From JADJEI01 sp035328465 (GTDB taxonomy: Bacteria > Bacteroidota > Ignavibacteria > Ignavibacteriales > Ignavibacteriaceae): 15,577 nucleotides of DNA. Under the pieces are notes generated by a model. That model was given only the letters and a program-made list of their open reading frames with translations, did no database searches and had not been told where the DNA came from. Each line of letters starts with the position of its first letter. The stretch's first letter is position 1. The stretch covers positions 1 to 15,577 of the forward strand of contig DAOLIQ010000077.1 in assembly GCA_035328465.1 (NCBI GenBank), read 5' to 3'. The position numbers and the translations under genes are program-made. Below, piece by piece: positions 8,475 through 14,974 of the stretch.

Positions 8475-8935
8475 AATACTTTATTTAGTAATTGCAGAAA
8501 AAGAAATTTAATTACAGTGCAAAATAAGGAACAAGTTTTAATTGAGAATAAGAATATTCTGGAATGTCAATGAAAATCTTGATATGGTTCGTATTATAGA
8601 CTCTCAATAATACTAATATAAAATATCTGTCATTATACCATTCAGTCATTATACTATTTCGAAAATCGATTTACTTGAAGAGTAGTTTTTCAAGTATCAT
8701 CAAAGCATCGCTATCAATTACTATAATTTTCATGGATTACAGGTTAAAATTGTTAAAATTATTTAGAATCATTTAGCGGAATTCAAGGCATAGCTTAAAG
8801 ATTTTTTTAAGAATGCTAACTCACGAGTAATATAATTTAATTTCACTTTGAATTTATTATTAATTAAGTTTTGATTGTACTTGAAAAAAGTTTTGTAATA
8901 ACTAACTATTCAATAATAAACAAGGGAGAATCAAA
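8475..8935. other. 461-base divergent intergenic region
   Basis: Between the kinase (minus) and the VWA lipoprotein gene (plus) lies a very AT-rich stretch with stops in all frames and no RNA gene that I can recognise. It must contain the promoters for both directions, but I see no convincing -35/-10 pair or Bacteroidota-type TAnnTTTG box at the expected distance. The one clear structure is the tandem 16-base repeat annotated separately. A GGGAG ribosome site lies at its right end, just before 8936. Confidence 0.7.
8627..8658. repeat. Tandem 16-base direct repeat, possible regulator site
   Basis: Two adjacent 16-mers, CTGTCATTATACCATT (8627-8642) and CAGTCATTATACTATT (8643-8658), agree at 14 of 16 positions. 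They share GTCATTATAC exactly, with a 16-base period. The site lies about 150 bases upstream of the kinase start and about 280 bases upstream of the lipoprotein start. LytTR regulators commonly bind direct repeats, though usually with a period near 21-22 bases, so the match to that class is loose. It could also be a chance slippage duplication. Confidence 0.4.
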
Positions 8936-10021
8936 ATGAGTAAGCTATTACTTGTTCTAATGTTAGTATGCGCTTCATTAATTTATTTTTCTTGCGATAC
9001 TGCGGAAACACCTGCAGACCAGAATACCGATATTCCTGCAGACCCATCCGGTGTAACAGTTCCAACACCTGTCCATAACAACGTTTTACCATCTGCTTCT
9101 TTTACTTCTGACGGCAATAGAGTAAAATTGAATCTAACAGGATTAATTGACCCTACTTCAAATCAACCTATAACATTATTTTACGATGCAAGCAATCCCG
9201 CTGCTTCAAATATATTTGTTGAAGAGGATGGTGTTGTTCAAGGGTTAAAAGTTTCTAAGGTCAGTACCGGAAACGTATTAACTGCTGACATTGTTTTTTG
9301 CGTTGATAATTCCGGCAGCATGGGGGAGGAAGCTGATTCAGTAGCTGCAAGTATTATTCAGTTCGCAACTTTCCTGCAATCTAGCGGGCTTGATGTCAAG
9401 TTTGCTGTTGTTGGTTTTGGTTATGGCGATGTTGACGGCGGTATAAATTTTACTGACGCTGCTTCTATCAGTAATTATTTAAATAGATATACCGGCACGG
9501 ACAGGACAATTGGATTCTCAGGATCGGATAGTGCTGCTATTGAAAACCGGGCATATAGTTTTGGTTACGCTACTGATGAAAATGATGTTATCGCTTCAAT
9601 ATTTGCTGACTCTGTTTATAGCTGGAGAGCTGGGGCTCAGAGAGTTTTCATCAACTTTACTGACGAACCAACACAATCTGATGGAGCAGTGTGGAATAAT
9701 GCAATGGGCTGTGATTTATTAAGTGGTAAGGCTACTGTTCACACAGTTTTTAGCGGCGATACTACCTATTATAACAATTCCTATTGGGATGAATATAATG
9801 AAGAACCGGCAGCTCTTTCCAGATGTACTGGTGGAACGGTCAAATATATTCCTGAAAATGCTTTAGGTTTAAATTTATCAGATTTGCCCGTTGCAGGTGC
9901 ACTTGCAAACAGTTATTTGGTCGAATTTGTAACTGCAAACACTGGAGTTTCTCACACTGTTAAAATTACTATTTTCACTTCAACGGCAGATGGATCACAA
10001 ACATTTACTGTAACATATTAA
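8936..10021 (+). CDS. VWA-domain lipoprotein
   Basis: A 361-residue exported protein. The signal sequence runs to IYFSC, with C20 the probable lipidated cysteine; the lipobox is imperfect (Y at -3). It is followed by an acidic, Pro/Thr-rich linker (about 21-50). A beta-rich segment (about 51-115) precedes a von Willebrand A domain (about 117-320): the MIDAS motif DNSGS at 124-128 in DIVFCVDNSGSMGEE, and a later FTDEP with D243 in the expected metal-proximal region. C122, C259 and C297 may allow a disulfide. VWA lipoproteins bind protein ligands on the cell envelope in a Mg/Ca-dependent way. The start has GGGAG nine bases upstream. The gene is divergent from the LytTR system and ends at a strong terminator, so it is probably monocistronic. 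The partner is unknown. Confidence 0.85.
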   Translation: MSKLLLVLMLVCASLIYFSCDTAETPADQNTDIPADPSGVTVPTPVHNNVLPSASFTSDGNRVKLNLTGLIDPTSNQPITLFYDASNPAASNIFVEEDGVVQGLKVSKVSTGNVLTADIVFCVDNSGSMGEEADSVAASIIQFATFLQSSGLDVKFAVVGFGYGDVDGGINFTDAASISNYLNRYTGTDRTIGFSGSDSAAIENRAYSFGYATDENDVIASIFADSVYSWRAGAQRVFINFTDEPTQSDGAVWNNAMGCDLLSGKATVHTVFSGDTTYYNNSYWDEYNEEPAALSRCTGGTVKYIPENALGLNLSDLPVAGALANSYLVEFVTANTGVSHTVKITIFTSTADGSQTFTVTY

Positions 10022-10040
10022 CTTTTCAGACATCTTTGAT

Positions 10041-10073
10041 AAGCCAATCACTGAGAGGTGATTGGCTTTTTTT
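10041..10073 (+). terminator. Intrinsic terminator of the VWA lipoprotein gene
   Basis: A perfect 11-base-pair stem, AAGCCAATCAC (10041-10051) and GTGATTGGCTT (10058-10068), has a six-base loop TGAGAG and runs into seven Ts (10067-10073). It starts 20 bases after the lipoprotein stop codon. This is a textbook Rho-independent terminator on the plus strand. Confidence 0.92.
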
Positions 10074-10154
10074 ATTCTCATACATTCTTCGTGTTGATTT
10101 TTGCTTTTAAGGGTTTCAGTAACTGAAGTTATGTAATACCCAAAACGATGATCG

Positions 10155-10227
10155 TGATTCGCGCTAAAGCGGGTATCCACTTCTGTAAATTAATCGAAAT
10201 ATGGATTCCTGTTTACATGGAATGACA
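10155..10227. repeat. REP/BIME-like dispersed repeat, degenerate
   Basis: Two hairpin units face each other. Unit A (10202-10227) reads TGGATTCCTG...CATGGAATGACA, with ATTCC pairing GGAAT. Unit B (about 10155-10181) contains CGCTAAAGCG and ends GGGTATCCAC. On the minus strand the pair resembles the widespread interspersed repeat with the pattern GTCATTCC...GGAATCCA...TGGATTCCCGC...GAATGAC, although several pairs are broken. That recognition is from memory of the general pattern. No gene overlaps it. Confidence 0.5.
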
Positions 10228-10280
10228 ATTTGAATCATTAAACTTCATTTAGCCTATCTTCAGTAATAAAATATTTCTTT

Positions 10281-10311
10281 AAATAAAAAAAGCTTCCGTA
10301 ATAGGAAGCTT
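10281..10311 (-). terminator. Intrinsic terminator downstream of tRNA-Ser
   Basis: On the minus strand AAGCTTCC (10311-10304), loop TATTAC and GGAAGCTT (10297-10290) form an eight-base-pair stem. It is followed by TTTTTATTT. The stem starts five bases beyond the tRNA 3' end, so it most likely ends tRNA transcription. Confidence 0.85.
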
Positions 10312-10316
10312 ATTTG

Positions 10317-10406
10317 CGGAGAGGGAGGGATTCGAACCCTCGGTACCGGTTTACCCAGTACGGCGGTTTAGCAAACCGCTACCTTAAGCCACTCGGCCAC
10401 CTCTCC
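10317..10406 (-). tRNA. tRNA-Ser(GCT)
   Basis: Ninety bases fold into a full class II cloverleaf. Acceptor GGAGAGG pairs with CCTCTCC, with discriminator G at 10317. The anticodon stem GCGGT/ACCGC encloses the loop TTGCTAA, so the anticodon is GCT (10372-10370), reading AGC/AGU serine codons. A long variable arm (GTACTGG...CCGGTAC) is diagnostic of tRNA-Ser. The T arm is GAGGG-TTCGAAT-CCCTC. The 3' CCA is not encoded (CAA follows the discriminator), so it must be added by the CCA-adding enzyme. It lies between the tRNA-like remnant upstream and its own terminator downstream. Confidence 0.96.
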
Positions 10407-10448
10407 AAAAAATAATCAGTATTTCAAAAACTCAGACTAAGTAAATTG

Positions 10449-10463
10449 AGTCCCAGTGGGACT
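10449..10463. repeat. Perfect 15-base palindrome next to the tRNA remnant
   Basis: AGTCCCA and TGGGACT flank a central G at 10456. This GC-rich palindrome stands out in a very AT-rich spacer. Its right edge overlaps the first two bases of the tRNA-Ser remnant. It may be a short REP-like element; no tail of Ts follows that would make it a terminator. Confidence 0.6.
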
Positions 10464-10489
10464 ATCTTAAGCCACTCGGTCATTTCTCT
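10462..10489 (-). pseudogene. Remnant of the 5' end of a second tRNA-Ser
   Basis: Bases 10462-10489 match the first 28 bases of the intact tRNA-Ser (10379-10406) at 23 of 28 positions, in the same orientation and offset by 83 bases. All five differences are C in the gene and T in the remnant on the plus strand. The acceptor and D-arm part is retained, but the sequence then passes straight into the palindrome at 10449-10463. No anticodon arm, variable arm or T arm remains, so it cannot be a functional tRNA. Confidence 0.75.
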
Positions 10490-10502
10490 AATAGAATAAA
10501 AT

Positions 10503-10541
10503 ATATTAAGCTTAGATTACATTATGTATATAGCTTAATAT
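10503..10541 (-). terminator. AT-rich stem-loop, possible terminator of the zinc operon
   Basis: A ten-base inverted repeat, ATATTAAGCT (10503-10512) and AGCTTAATAT (10532-10541), encloses a 19-base loop. On the minus strand it is followed by ATTTTATTCT. It lies about 60 bases after the permease stop. The stem is AT-rich and the loop large, so termination activity is uncertain. Confidence 0.35.
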
Positions 10542-10600
10542 TTAGGCTGAAAAATTTTGTGTGCAAAGATAATATTTCCAGTTGAATATTAAAAACTTTG

Positions 10601-11482
10601 TCAATTCTCCTTTACCTTTTTATAGATTAATACAATGAGGAACACTGCGAAAGCGAGCACCACCGCCATGGGTCCGCTGGAGAAATCATATTTAAAAGCT
10701 AAGAATAAGGCTATTGGCGGTAGTAAAGCTCCGATTATTACAGCTATCAGAAAAACTTTTAACACACTTTTGCCGATCATTATTCCGATGGCTGAAGGAA
10801 TAATTAAATAAGCAAATGTAAATACATCACCAACATATCTTGTTGTGAGTGAAATTCCTGTTCCGACTACAATGTAAAAAAGCAGCAGCCACAGTTTTGA
10901 ATTTATTCCATAAGCCGAAGATGATTCTGCATCAAACACTACAAACTTTAGCTGCTTTTGAAACAATGTGAAAAACGTAATGACAAAAAACGTAATCGCA
11001 AACAGTGAATAAAACTCACGAGAACCAATAAATAAAATATCGCCCTTCATTATTGATTCTATCTCAGAAAGTTCTGCAACAGGACTTTTTTGTATTATCA
11101 TTATTCGCGCTGCAATTGCTGCCACAAAAATAATTCCCAATAGTCCGTCTTGAGTTAAATATTTTTGTCTGTGTGTCTGCGAAAATATTATAACTACCAA
11201 GAGTGAAAATAGAAGTGAAAAGAACGCCGGTTCAAAATGATGGAGAAATGAATCTTCGGTGATTACAATATTGAAAAGAGATGAAATCATTGCTTCAATA
11301 TTTATTAAATGAAGAAATGAAAATGCTACTCCTGCAATTGCAACTTGAGTTAATGATGCGCCGAGAAAAACAACTCTCTGCGAAACAACAAACACTCCGA
11401 GAAATCCGCATATAATTCCTGCAAGAATACTTCCAAGAATTGCATAGGGAAAAATTTCTATTAGCTGTTGAATTATTTCCAA
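10601..11482 (-). CDS. znuB: Zinc/manganese-type ABC transporter permease (ZnuB-like, ABC-3 family)
   Basis: A 293-residue polytopic inner-membrane protein with about eight hydrophobic segments. The opening EIFPYAILGSILAGIICGFLGVFVVSQRVVFLGASLTQVAIAG region carries the ABC-3 family features: an early GFLGxFVVxRR-like stretch, then GASLTQVAIAG. The late segment AYLIIPSAIGIMIG is also conserved in ZnuB/TroC/MntB proteins. It forms the metal channel with the ATPase and receives metal from the binding protein. The start is TTG, supported by AGGAATTAAA directly upstream and by the one-base gap after the ATPase stop, which suggests translational coupling. Zinc rather than manganese is favoured by the three-histidine binding protein encoded in the same operon. 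Confidence 0.88.
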   Translation of the reverse strand: MEIIQQLIEIFPYAILGSILAGIICGFLGVFVVSQRVVFLGASLTQVAIAGVAFSFLHLINIEAMISSLFNIVITEDSFLHHFEPAFFSLLFSLLVVIIFSQTHRQKYLTQDGLLGIIFVAAIAARIMIIQKSPVAELSEIESIMKGDILFIGSREFYSLFAITFFVITFFTLFQKQLKFVVFDAESSSAYGINSKLWLLLFYIVVGTGISLTTRYVGDVFTFAYLIIPSAIGIMIGKSVLKVFLIAVIIGALLPPIALFLAFKYDFSSGPMAVVLAFAVFLIVLIYKKVKEN

Positions 11483-11483
11483 T

Positions 11484-12233
11484 TTAATTCCTGTGCTTTA
11501 ATGTGATAATAAATTCGTCGTTCAATTTTGTTACTGAAAATGAAGAAGAATAAGCTTTCATTAAATTTTCTTCCGAAAGGATTTCTTCTATTCTCCCAAA
11601 CTGAAAAAAGTTTTTTTCAATCAGGATTATTTTTTTTACATAATTTGCTACATCCGTAAGCAAATGGCTTACAAGCAGGATGGTAAGGTTTTGTATTTCA
11701 TGAAGCTCAGAAATTAATTCGAGTAAGCCGTAATGGGAGGGTGTATCCATCCCATTTGTTGGTTCATCAAGAATTAAAATAACCGGCTCGACAGCCAAAG
11801 CCCGTGCAATCAAAGTCCTCTGTCTCTGCCCGCCAGATAAACTGTTGTACTGTAAATTTTTTAAATCGGCTATTCCAACTTTTTCTAAACTTGATAAAAC
11901 GATTTCACTGTCAATTTTCTTTGGAGAAGAAAAAGTCGGCAGCAAAGAATATCTTCCCATCATCACCACATCAAAAACAGTGTAGGGAAGAAGCGGCTGC
12001 ACTACGTCCCTTTGCGGAACATAACCGAATCTCAGCTCATCCTTTATTATTGATCCGGACAGCGGTTTAATGCTTCCTAAAAGAGTTTTTAGAAAAGTAG
12101 TTTTGCCCGCACCGTTTGGTCCTACCAGCCCGATAAAATCATTCTGATAAATTGAGATCGAAATATTTTGTGCAATGGTTCTTTTTCCATAACCAATTGA
12201 TACTTCAGTAAACTTTATTATTTCTTTTTCCAT
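11484..12233 (-). CDS. znuC: Zinc-type ABC transporter ATP-binding protein (ZnuC-like)
   Basis: The start at 12233 gives 249 residues beginning MEKEIIKFTEVSIGYG. An in-frame start 21 codons upstream only translates the CACAAAG repeat and adds a non-homologous basic leader, so I reject it. Walker A is GPNGAGKTT at 38-46, the Q-loop Q74 is in GYVPQR, the signature LSGGQRQR lies at 132-139, and Walker B with catalytic E157 is in VILILDEP. The H-loop follows in LLVSH. This is a complete ABC-type ATPase of the metal-chelate (Zn/Mn) importer class, powering the permease encoded one base downstream. The 103-base gap after znuA holds an imperfect inverted repeat. Confidence 0.9.
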   Translation of the reverse strand: MEKEIIKFTEVSIGYGKRTIAQNISISIYQNDFIGLVGPNGAGKTTFLKTLLGSIKPLSGSIIKDELRFGYVPQRDVVQPLLPYTVFDVVMMGRYSLLPTFSSPKKIDSEIVLSSLEKVGIADLKNLQYNSLSGGQRQRTLIARALAVEPVILILDEPTNGMDTPSHYGLLELISELHEIQNLTILLVSHLLTDVANYVKKIILIEKNFFQFGRIEEILSEENLMKAYSSSFSVTKLNDEFIITLKHRN

Positions 12234-12245
12234 CTGATTATTTCC

Positions 12246-12329
12246 CTTTGTGCCTTTGTGTCTTAGTGGCTTAATTAATTGTTTTTCTCTTGACACAAAG
12301 GTTCAAAGACACAAAGAATTCACTAAGTG
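12246..12329. repeat. CACAAAG-unit inverted repeat between znuA and znuC
   Basis: CCTTTGTGTC (12253-12262) is the exact reverse complement of GACACAAAGG (12292-12301). Further out, CTTTG (12246-12250) pairs with CAAAG (12304-12308) across a 2x2 mismatch. This gives a 15-pair imperfect stem over a 29-base loop. The unit CACAAAG recurs with slight variation, and both flanks carry CTTAGTG or CACTAAG. It resembles a dispersed intergenic repeat of the cacaaaggcacaaag type known from many genomes (from memory). In RNA it would form a hairpin between two operon genes. Confidence 0.7.
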
Positions 12330-12336
12330 ATTATTA

Positions 12337-13206
12337 TTATTTAGTAACTTGGTTAATTATGTAATCCATCATTTTTATGTATGTATCTACCCCTTCCATT
12401 CCATAAACATTTACCGGAACTTTTATTACTTTCGCACCGGTTTTTTCAGCTATTTGATTTGGGGCATTATCACTGTAAAAGTTTTCCATTACGATTTTTG
12501 TGATTTTATTTTTCTTTACAAGATTGATAACATCAGCATTGTGCGATGGTGTTGGTGTTATGCCGGGCTTTGGTTCAACATAACCTGCAATCTTAATCCC
12601 AAATCTATCCGCAAAGTAAATCCAGCTTGCATGAAAAAACACAATCGGTCTATCTTTCAAACCAGACATTTTATTTTTCCATTCAGAAATTTTACTATCC
12701 AATTTCTTTGAATAAGCTTCATAGTTCTTTTTATAAAAAGATGAATTTTCAGAATCCTTATTTGAAAGTGCTTCGTAAATTTCCTTTGCCATCACTTTTA
12801 TATTTTCGGGATCAAGCCAGTAATGCGGGTTGCCGTAAGGATGTATATCACCCTGACTTGCATCCACCTTGCCAGTCGGGACTTCTTTTTTTGAAATATC
12901 AATTGATAGATCAATCACTTCCAATTTTGAATTTCGTGAGCCATCAATTAACTGCTGTGCCCACATTTCCAATCCCAAGCCAATCTTCATCAGAATATCT
13001 GCTTTACGAAGCTTCATCATATAACTTGGTTTTATTTCGAGGAAGTGAGGATCCTGATCACCCCGGCAGAGATAGTCAACTTCTACTTTATCTTTGCCAA
13101 TTTCTTTTACAATATCATAAATAGTCGATGTTGTAGTTACTACATTAACTTGCGCAAATGTAATATTAAATATGAAGAACAGTGCTAATAAAATTATTTT
13201 TTTCAT
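12337..13206 (-). CDS. znuA: Zinc-type ABC transporter substrate-binding protein (ZnuA-like)
   Basis: A 289-residue periplasmic protein with a signal peptide ending ITFAQ (about 18 residues). It belongs to the cluster A-I (TroA/ZnuA) metal-binding proteins. The predicted ligands are H54 (DQDPHFLE), H128 (NPHYWLD) and H192 (FFHASWIYFADRFG), plus a carboxylate that may be E241 (MENFYSD) or one nearer the C-terminus. Three histidines favour zinc; manganese-type members usually have glutamate at the third site. The long His-rich loop of E. coli ZnuA is reduced here to GDIHPYGNPH (119-128). AAGGAAATTAAA precedes the ATG. It follows the outer-membrane barrel gene by 20 bases. Confidence 0.9.
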   Translation of the reverse strand: MKKIILLALFFIFNITFAQVNVVTTTSTIYDIVKEIGKDKVEVDYLCRGDQDPHFLEIKPSYMMKLRKADILMKIGLGLEMWAQQLIDGSRNSKLEVIDLSIDISKKEVPTGKVDASQGDIHPYGNPHYWLDPENIKVMAKEIYEALSNKDSENSSFYKKNYEAYSKKLDSKISEWKNKMSGLKDRPIVFFHASWIYFADRFGIKIAGYVEPKPGITPTPSHNADVINLVKKNKITKIVMENFYSDNAPNQIAEKTGAKVIKVPVNVYGMEGVDTYIKMMDYIINQVTK

Positions 13207-13226
13207 TTTAATTTCCTTTTCAATTT

Positions 13227-14381
13227 TTAGAATGGATGTGCTTTGTGCGGTCCGAGAGAAAATATCATTTGGAGTTTTATAGTGGTTTCAGAATCTCTTG
13301 AATTACCACCAGCATAATTAAAGAATAAATTCTCTGCACCTAATCTAAAAGCGAGAGTTTCCTCAACAGGATAAAATCCAAACCACGCAGAAATAGCCTG
13401 AGTTTTATTTTTATCATCATTACTCAAAGCTGCATAGCCAGGCTCATCTCCAATAATTCCATAAGTGAAATCATATTTTACCCCGACACTGAATTGCTTT
13501 TCAAATTGATAATCTATGTAAACGAAAGCTCCAAATGTATTTATTCTATTTTGAGAGTAAGAGATTTCATCAGCCGATCTTAAAACGTCCCTGCTGTTTA
13601 ATAGTGCCTCACCCTGCATTACAAATGATGAGTAAGCATCAGCCCGGTATTTATATTTAAAGTCCAATCCGGTGTAAGTGTAATAAAGAGCTTTGCGAGA
13701 ATCTGAAGTTAAATAATCATAAGAATGAACTCCGTATGAACCGCTTAAACCAAGCTCAAGATCGCTGTAATCATCCAATTGAAAGAAATTACTCCACCTT
13801 CCGACAATGACCGGATTATTTCCCCGCAGATCATAAAAGGTAGAAGGATCATCTGGATTAGCAGCAACCGTTTTTGCAATTGCATCACCTTTGAATACTC
13901 CTAAATCAATTGATGAGTAAAAGTTCTCGAAGGGGAGTGCATAACTTAAATCAATTCCAATATCGTTAAATCCTTCTGCACCGAAATAGATTTGATGAAA
14001 CAAAGGTCTTTCTAAAAATGCCCATGCATGCGGATGAATTGTATTTATCTTTCCAAAGCCGACTAAATATTTACCCGCTTTTACTTGTAAATCTAACGGC
14101 AGCCCACGAAGTATTTGAGCGTATAATTCCTCAACTGCAAATTCACCCTCTTCGTAAGCGATGTTAGCTGTTGCTCTTGAATATGGGTTAAGATAACCAT
14201 CAATAAACATTTCCATTGAAGGAGTTTCAAAATTTAATTTGCCGTACTCAGGTGTATCTTTTATAAAATTTGAAAATGTATTAAACGTTCCGATTAAACT
14301 TATATCGGGATTTGTGTTTGACTGCGCCTTCAATACAGTTGAAGCTGAAAGAACAATAAAGAAAAAAAATATTTTTCTCAT
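13227..14381 (-). CDS. Outer-membrane beta-barrel protein in the zinc operon
   Basis: A 384-residue protein with a signal peptide ending VLKAQ (residue 20). The mature chain is an almost unbroken series of amphipathic strands with alternating aromatics, e.g. QVKAGKYLVGFGKI, FYSSIDLGVFKGD, KQFSVGVKYDFTYG and TTIKLQMIFSLG, and ends in phenylalanine, as barrels recognised by the assembly machinery often do. There is no plug domain or TonB box, so it is porin-like, not a TonB receptor. Histidines cluster at 116, 118 and 129 (TIHPHAWAFLERPLFHQ) and at the C-terminus (GPHKAHPF). Its position 20 bases before znuA suggests outer-membrane passage of zinc or a zinc chelate. GGAGAC supports the start. 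Zinc specificity is inference. Confidence 0.75.
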   Translation of the reverse strand: MRKIFFFFIVLSASTVLKAQSNTNPDISLIGTFNTFSNFIKDTPEYGKLNFETPSMEMFIDGYLNPYSRATANIAYEEGEFAVEELYAQILRGLPLDLQVKAGKYLVGFGKINTIHPHAWAFLERPLFHQIYFGAEGFNDIGIDLSYALPFENFYSSIDLGVFKGDAIAKTVAANPDDPSTFYDLRGNNPVIVGRWSNFFQLDDYSDLELGLSGSYGVHSYDYLTSDSRKALYYTYTGLDFKYKYRADAYSSFVMQGEALLNSRDVLRSADEISYSQNRINTFGAFVYIDYQFEKQFSVGVKYDFTYGIIGDEPGYAALSNDDKNKTQAISAWFGFYPVEETLAFRLGAENLFFNYAGGNSRDSETTIKLQMIFSLGPHKAHPF

Positions 14382-14460
14382 AAAGAGTCTCCAATAAATT
14401 TATTTAAAACTGATTAACTATTGTGGAGCTGATTCCACATCAGTAAAGATTTGAATATAT

Positions 14461-14811
14461 TTAGGAGAAGGAGGGAGGTCCGCGAAGAGGATTTACTAAA
14501 TTGTAAAAATTATAAGCTAGAACTTCATTTGAATTTAGTAAAGCAGGAATTGAGAAATATTTAATACGAAGCTGTTTATCTGTTGAATAATCTAAATTAA
14601 AAATACTGCTGCTGAATTCTGCAAGTTGACAAAATGTAGTGCCGCTTAATATTATATCTGTGCTGCTTTTTTGAGGCAGTTCATTTTTATAAGTGTTTTC
14701 AGCTAATAGGCTGATATGATGAAAATGAAAAATGTTTACCGCTAAGAATAAAAAGTAAACAAACAAAAATGTTCTGCCAATTCCACAACGATATTTGGAT
14801 AATAGAATCAT
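14461..14811 (-). CDS. Small membrane-anchored protein at the head of the zinc operon, unknown function
   Basis: A 116-residue protein with a basic start and one hydrophobic segment (about 13-28, RTFLFVYFLFLAVNIF), followed at once by HFHH (29-32). The rest is polar and probably periplasmic, with one cysteine in TTFCQLAEF and the ending NPLRGPPSFS. I recall small Bacteroidota proteins in metal-related loci with a His-rich segment, a CxxC motif and an RGPP or RAPP ending; this one would be a degenerate member, having CQLA in place of CxxC. That comparison is from memory. No ribosome site is visible before the ATG. The barrel gene starts 79 bases downstream in the same direction. A role in metal binding or in sensing for the transporter is inference. 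Confidence 0.55.
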   Translation of the reverse strand: MILLSKYRCGIGRTFLFVYFLFLAVNIFHFHHISLLAENTYKNELPQKSSTDIILSGTTFCQLAEFSSSIFNLDYSTDKQLRIKYFSIPALLNSNEVLAYNFYNLVNPLRGPPSFS

Positions 14812-14818
14812 TACTAAA

Positions 14819-14849
14819 CAAACATAATTTATTTCGATAACTTAGGCAA
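14819..14849 (-). promoter_or_regulatory. Possible Bacteroidota-type promoter of the zinc operon
   Basis: On the minus strand TATGTTTG (14826-14819) fits the TAnnTTTG -7 box of Bacteroidota promoters, and TTG (14849-14847) lies 20 bases upstream. Transcription would begin only a few bases before the ATG at 14811, consistent with the missing ribosome site. Short AT-rich motifs arise by chance easily, so this is weak. Confidence 0.25.
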
Positions 14850-14864
14850 GTTACAAATGCAGCA

Positions 14865-14883
14865 CAGATGGCATTATCATCTG
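14865..14883. promoter_or_regulatory. 19-base palindrome, candidate Zur/Fur-type operator
   Basis: CAGATG (14865-14870) and CATCTG (14878-14883) are perfect reverse complements. The innermost pair around the centre also matches, leaving only two unpaired positions per arm in a 19-base site. Fur-family operators are commonly imperfect 19-base palindromes, though usually more AT-rich. It lies 54 bases upstream of the first gene of the zinc operon and just upstream of the candidate promoter. The regulator gene is not in this window. Confidence 0.4.
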
Positions 14884-14974
14884 CAATTTTAATAAAAGAA
14901 TACTAATTACTGCCAGTTTTTACTTGCTATTGGAAGTAATAGGATTTTATTAATCCAGTCACTTAATTAATAAT

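Noticed and set aside
10317..10489. Mobile-element attachment sites at the tRNA-Ser
   Set aside because: The repeated segment is the 5' end, not the usual 3' or anticodon target, only 55 bases separate the copies, and no integrase is present.
10564..10599. Nested hairpin just after the permease stop
   Set aside because: The pairing is short and interrupted and not followed directly by a T-run.
12234..12296. Extended N-terminus of the ZnuC-like ATPase
   Set aside because: The extra 21 codons translate the CACAAAG repeat and are basic and non-homologous; the start at 12233 fits the family.
12627..13124. A 165-codon open frame on the plus strand
   Set aside because: It lies entirely antisense to the well-supported znuA gene, has no domain or signal peptide, and is explained by codon bias of the real gene.
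13227..14381. TonB-dependent receptor for zinc
   Set aside because: There is no plug domain or TonB box and the length is about half that of the family.
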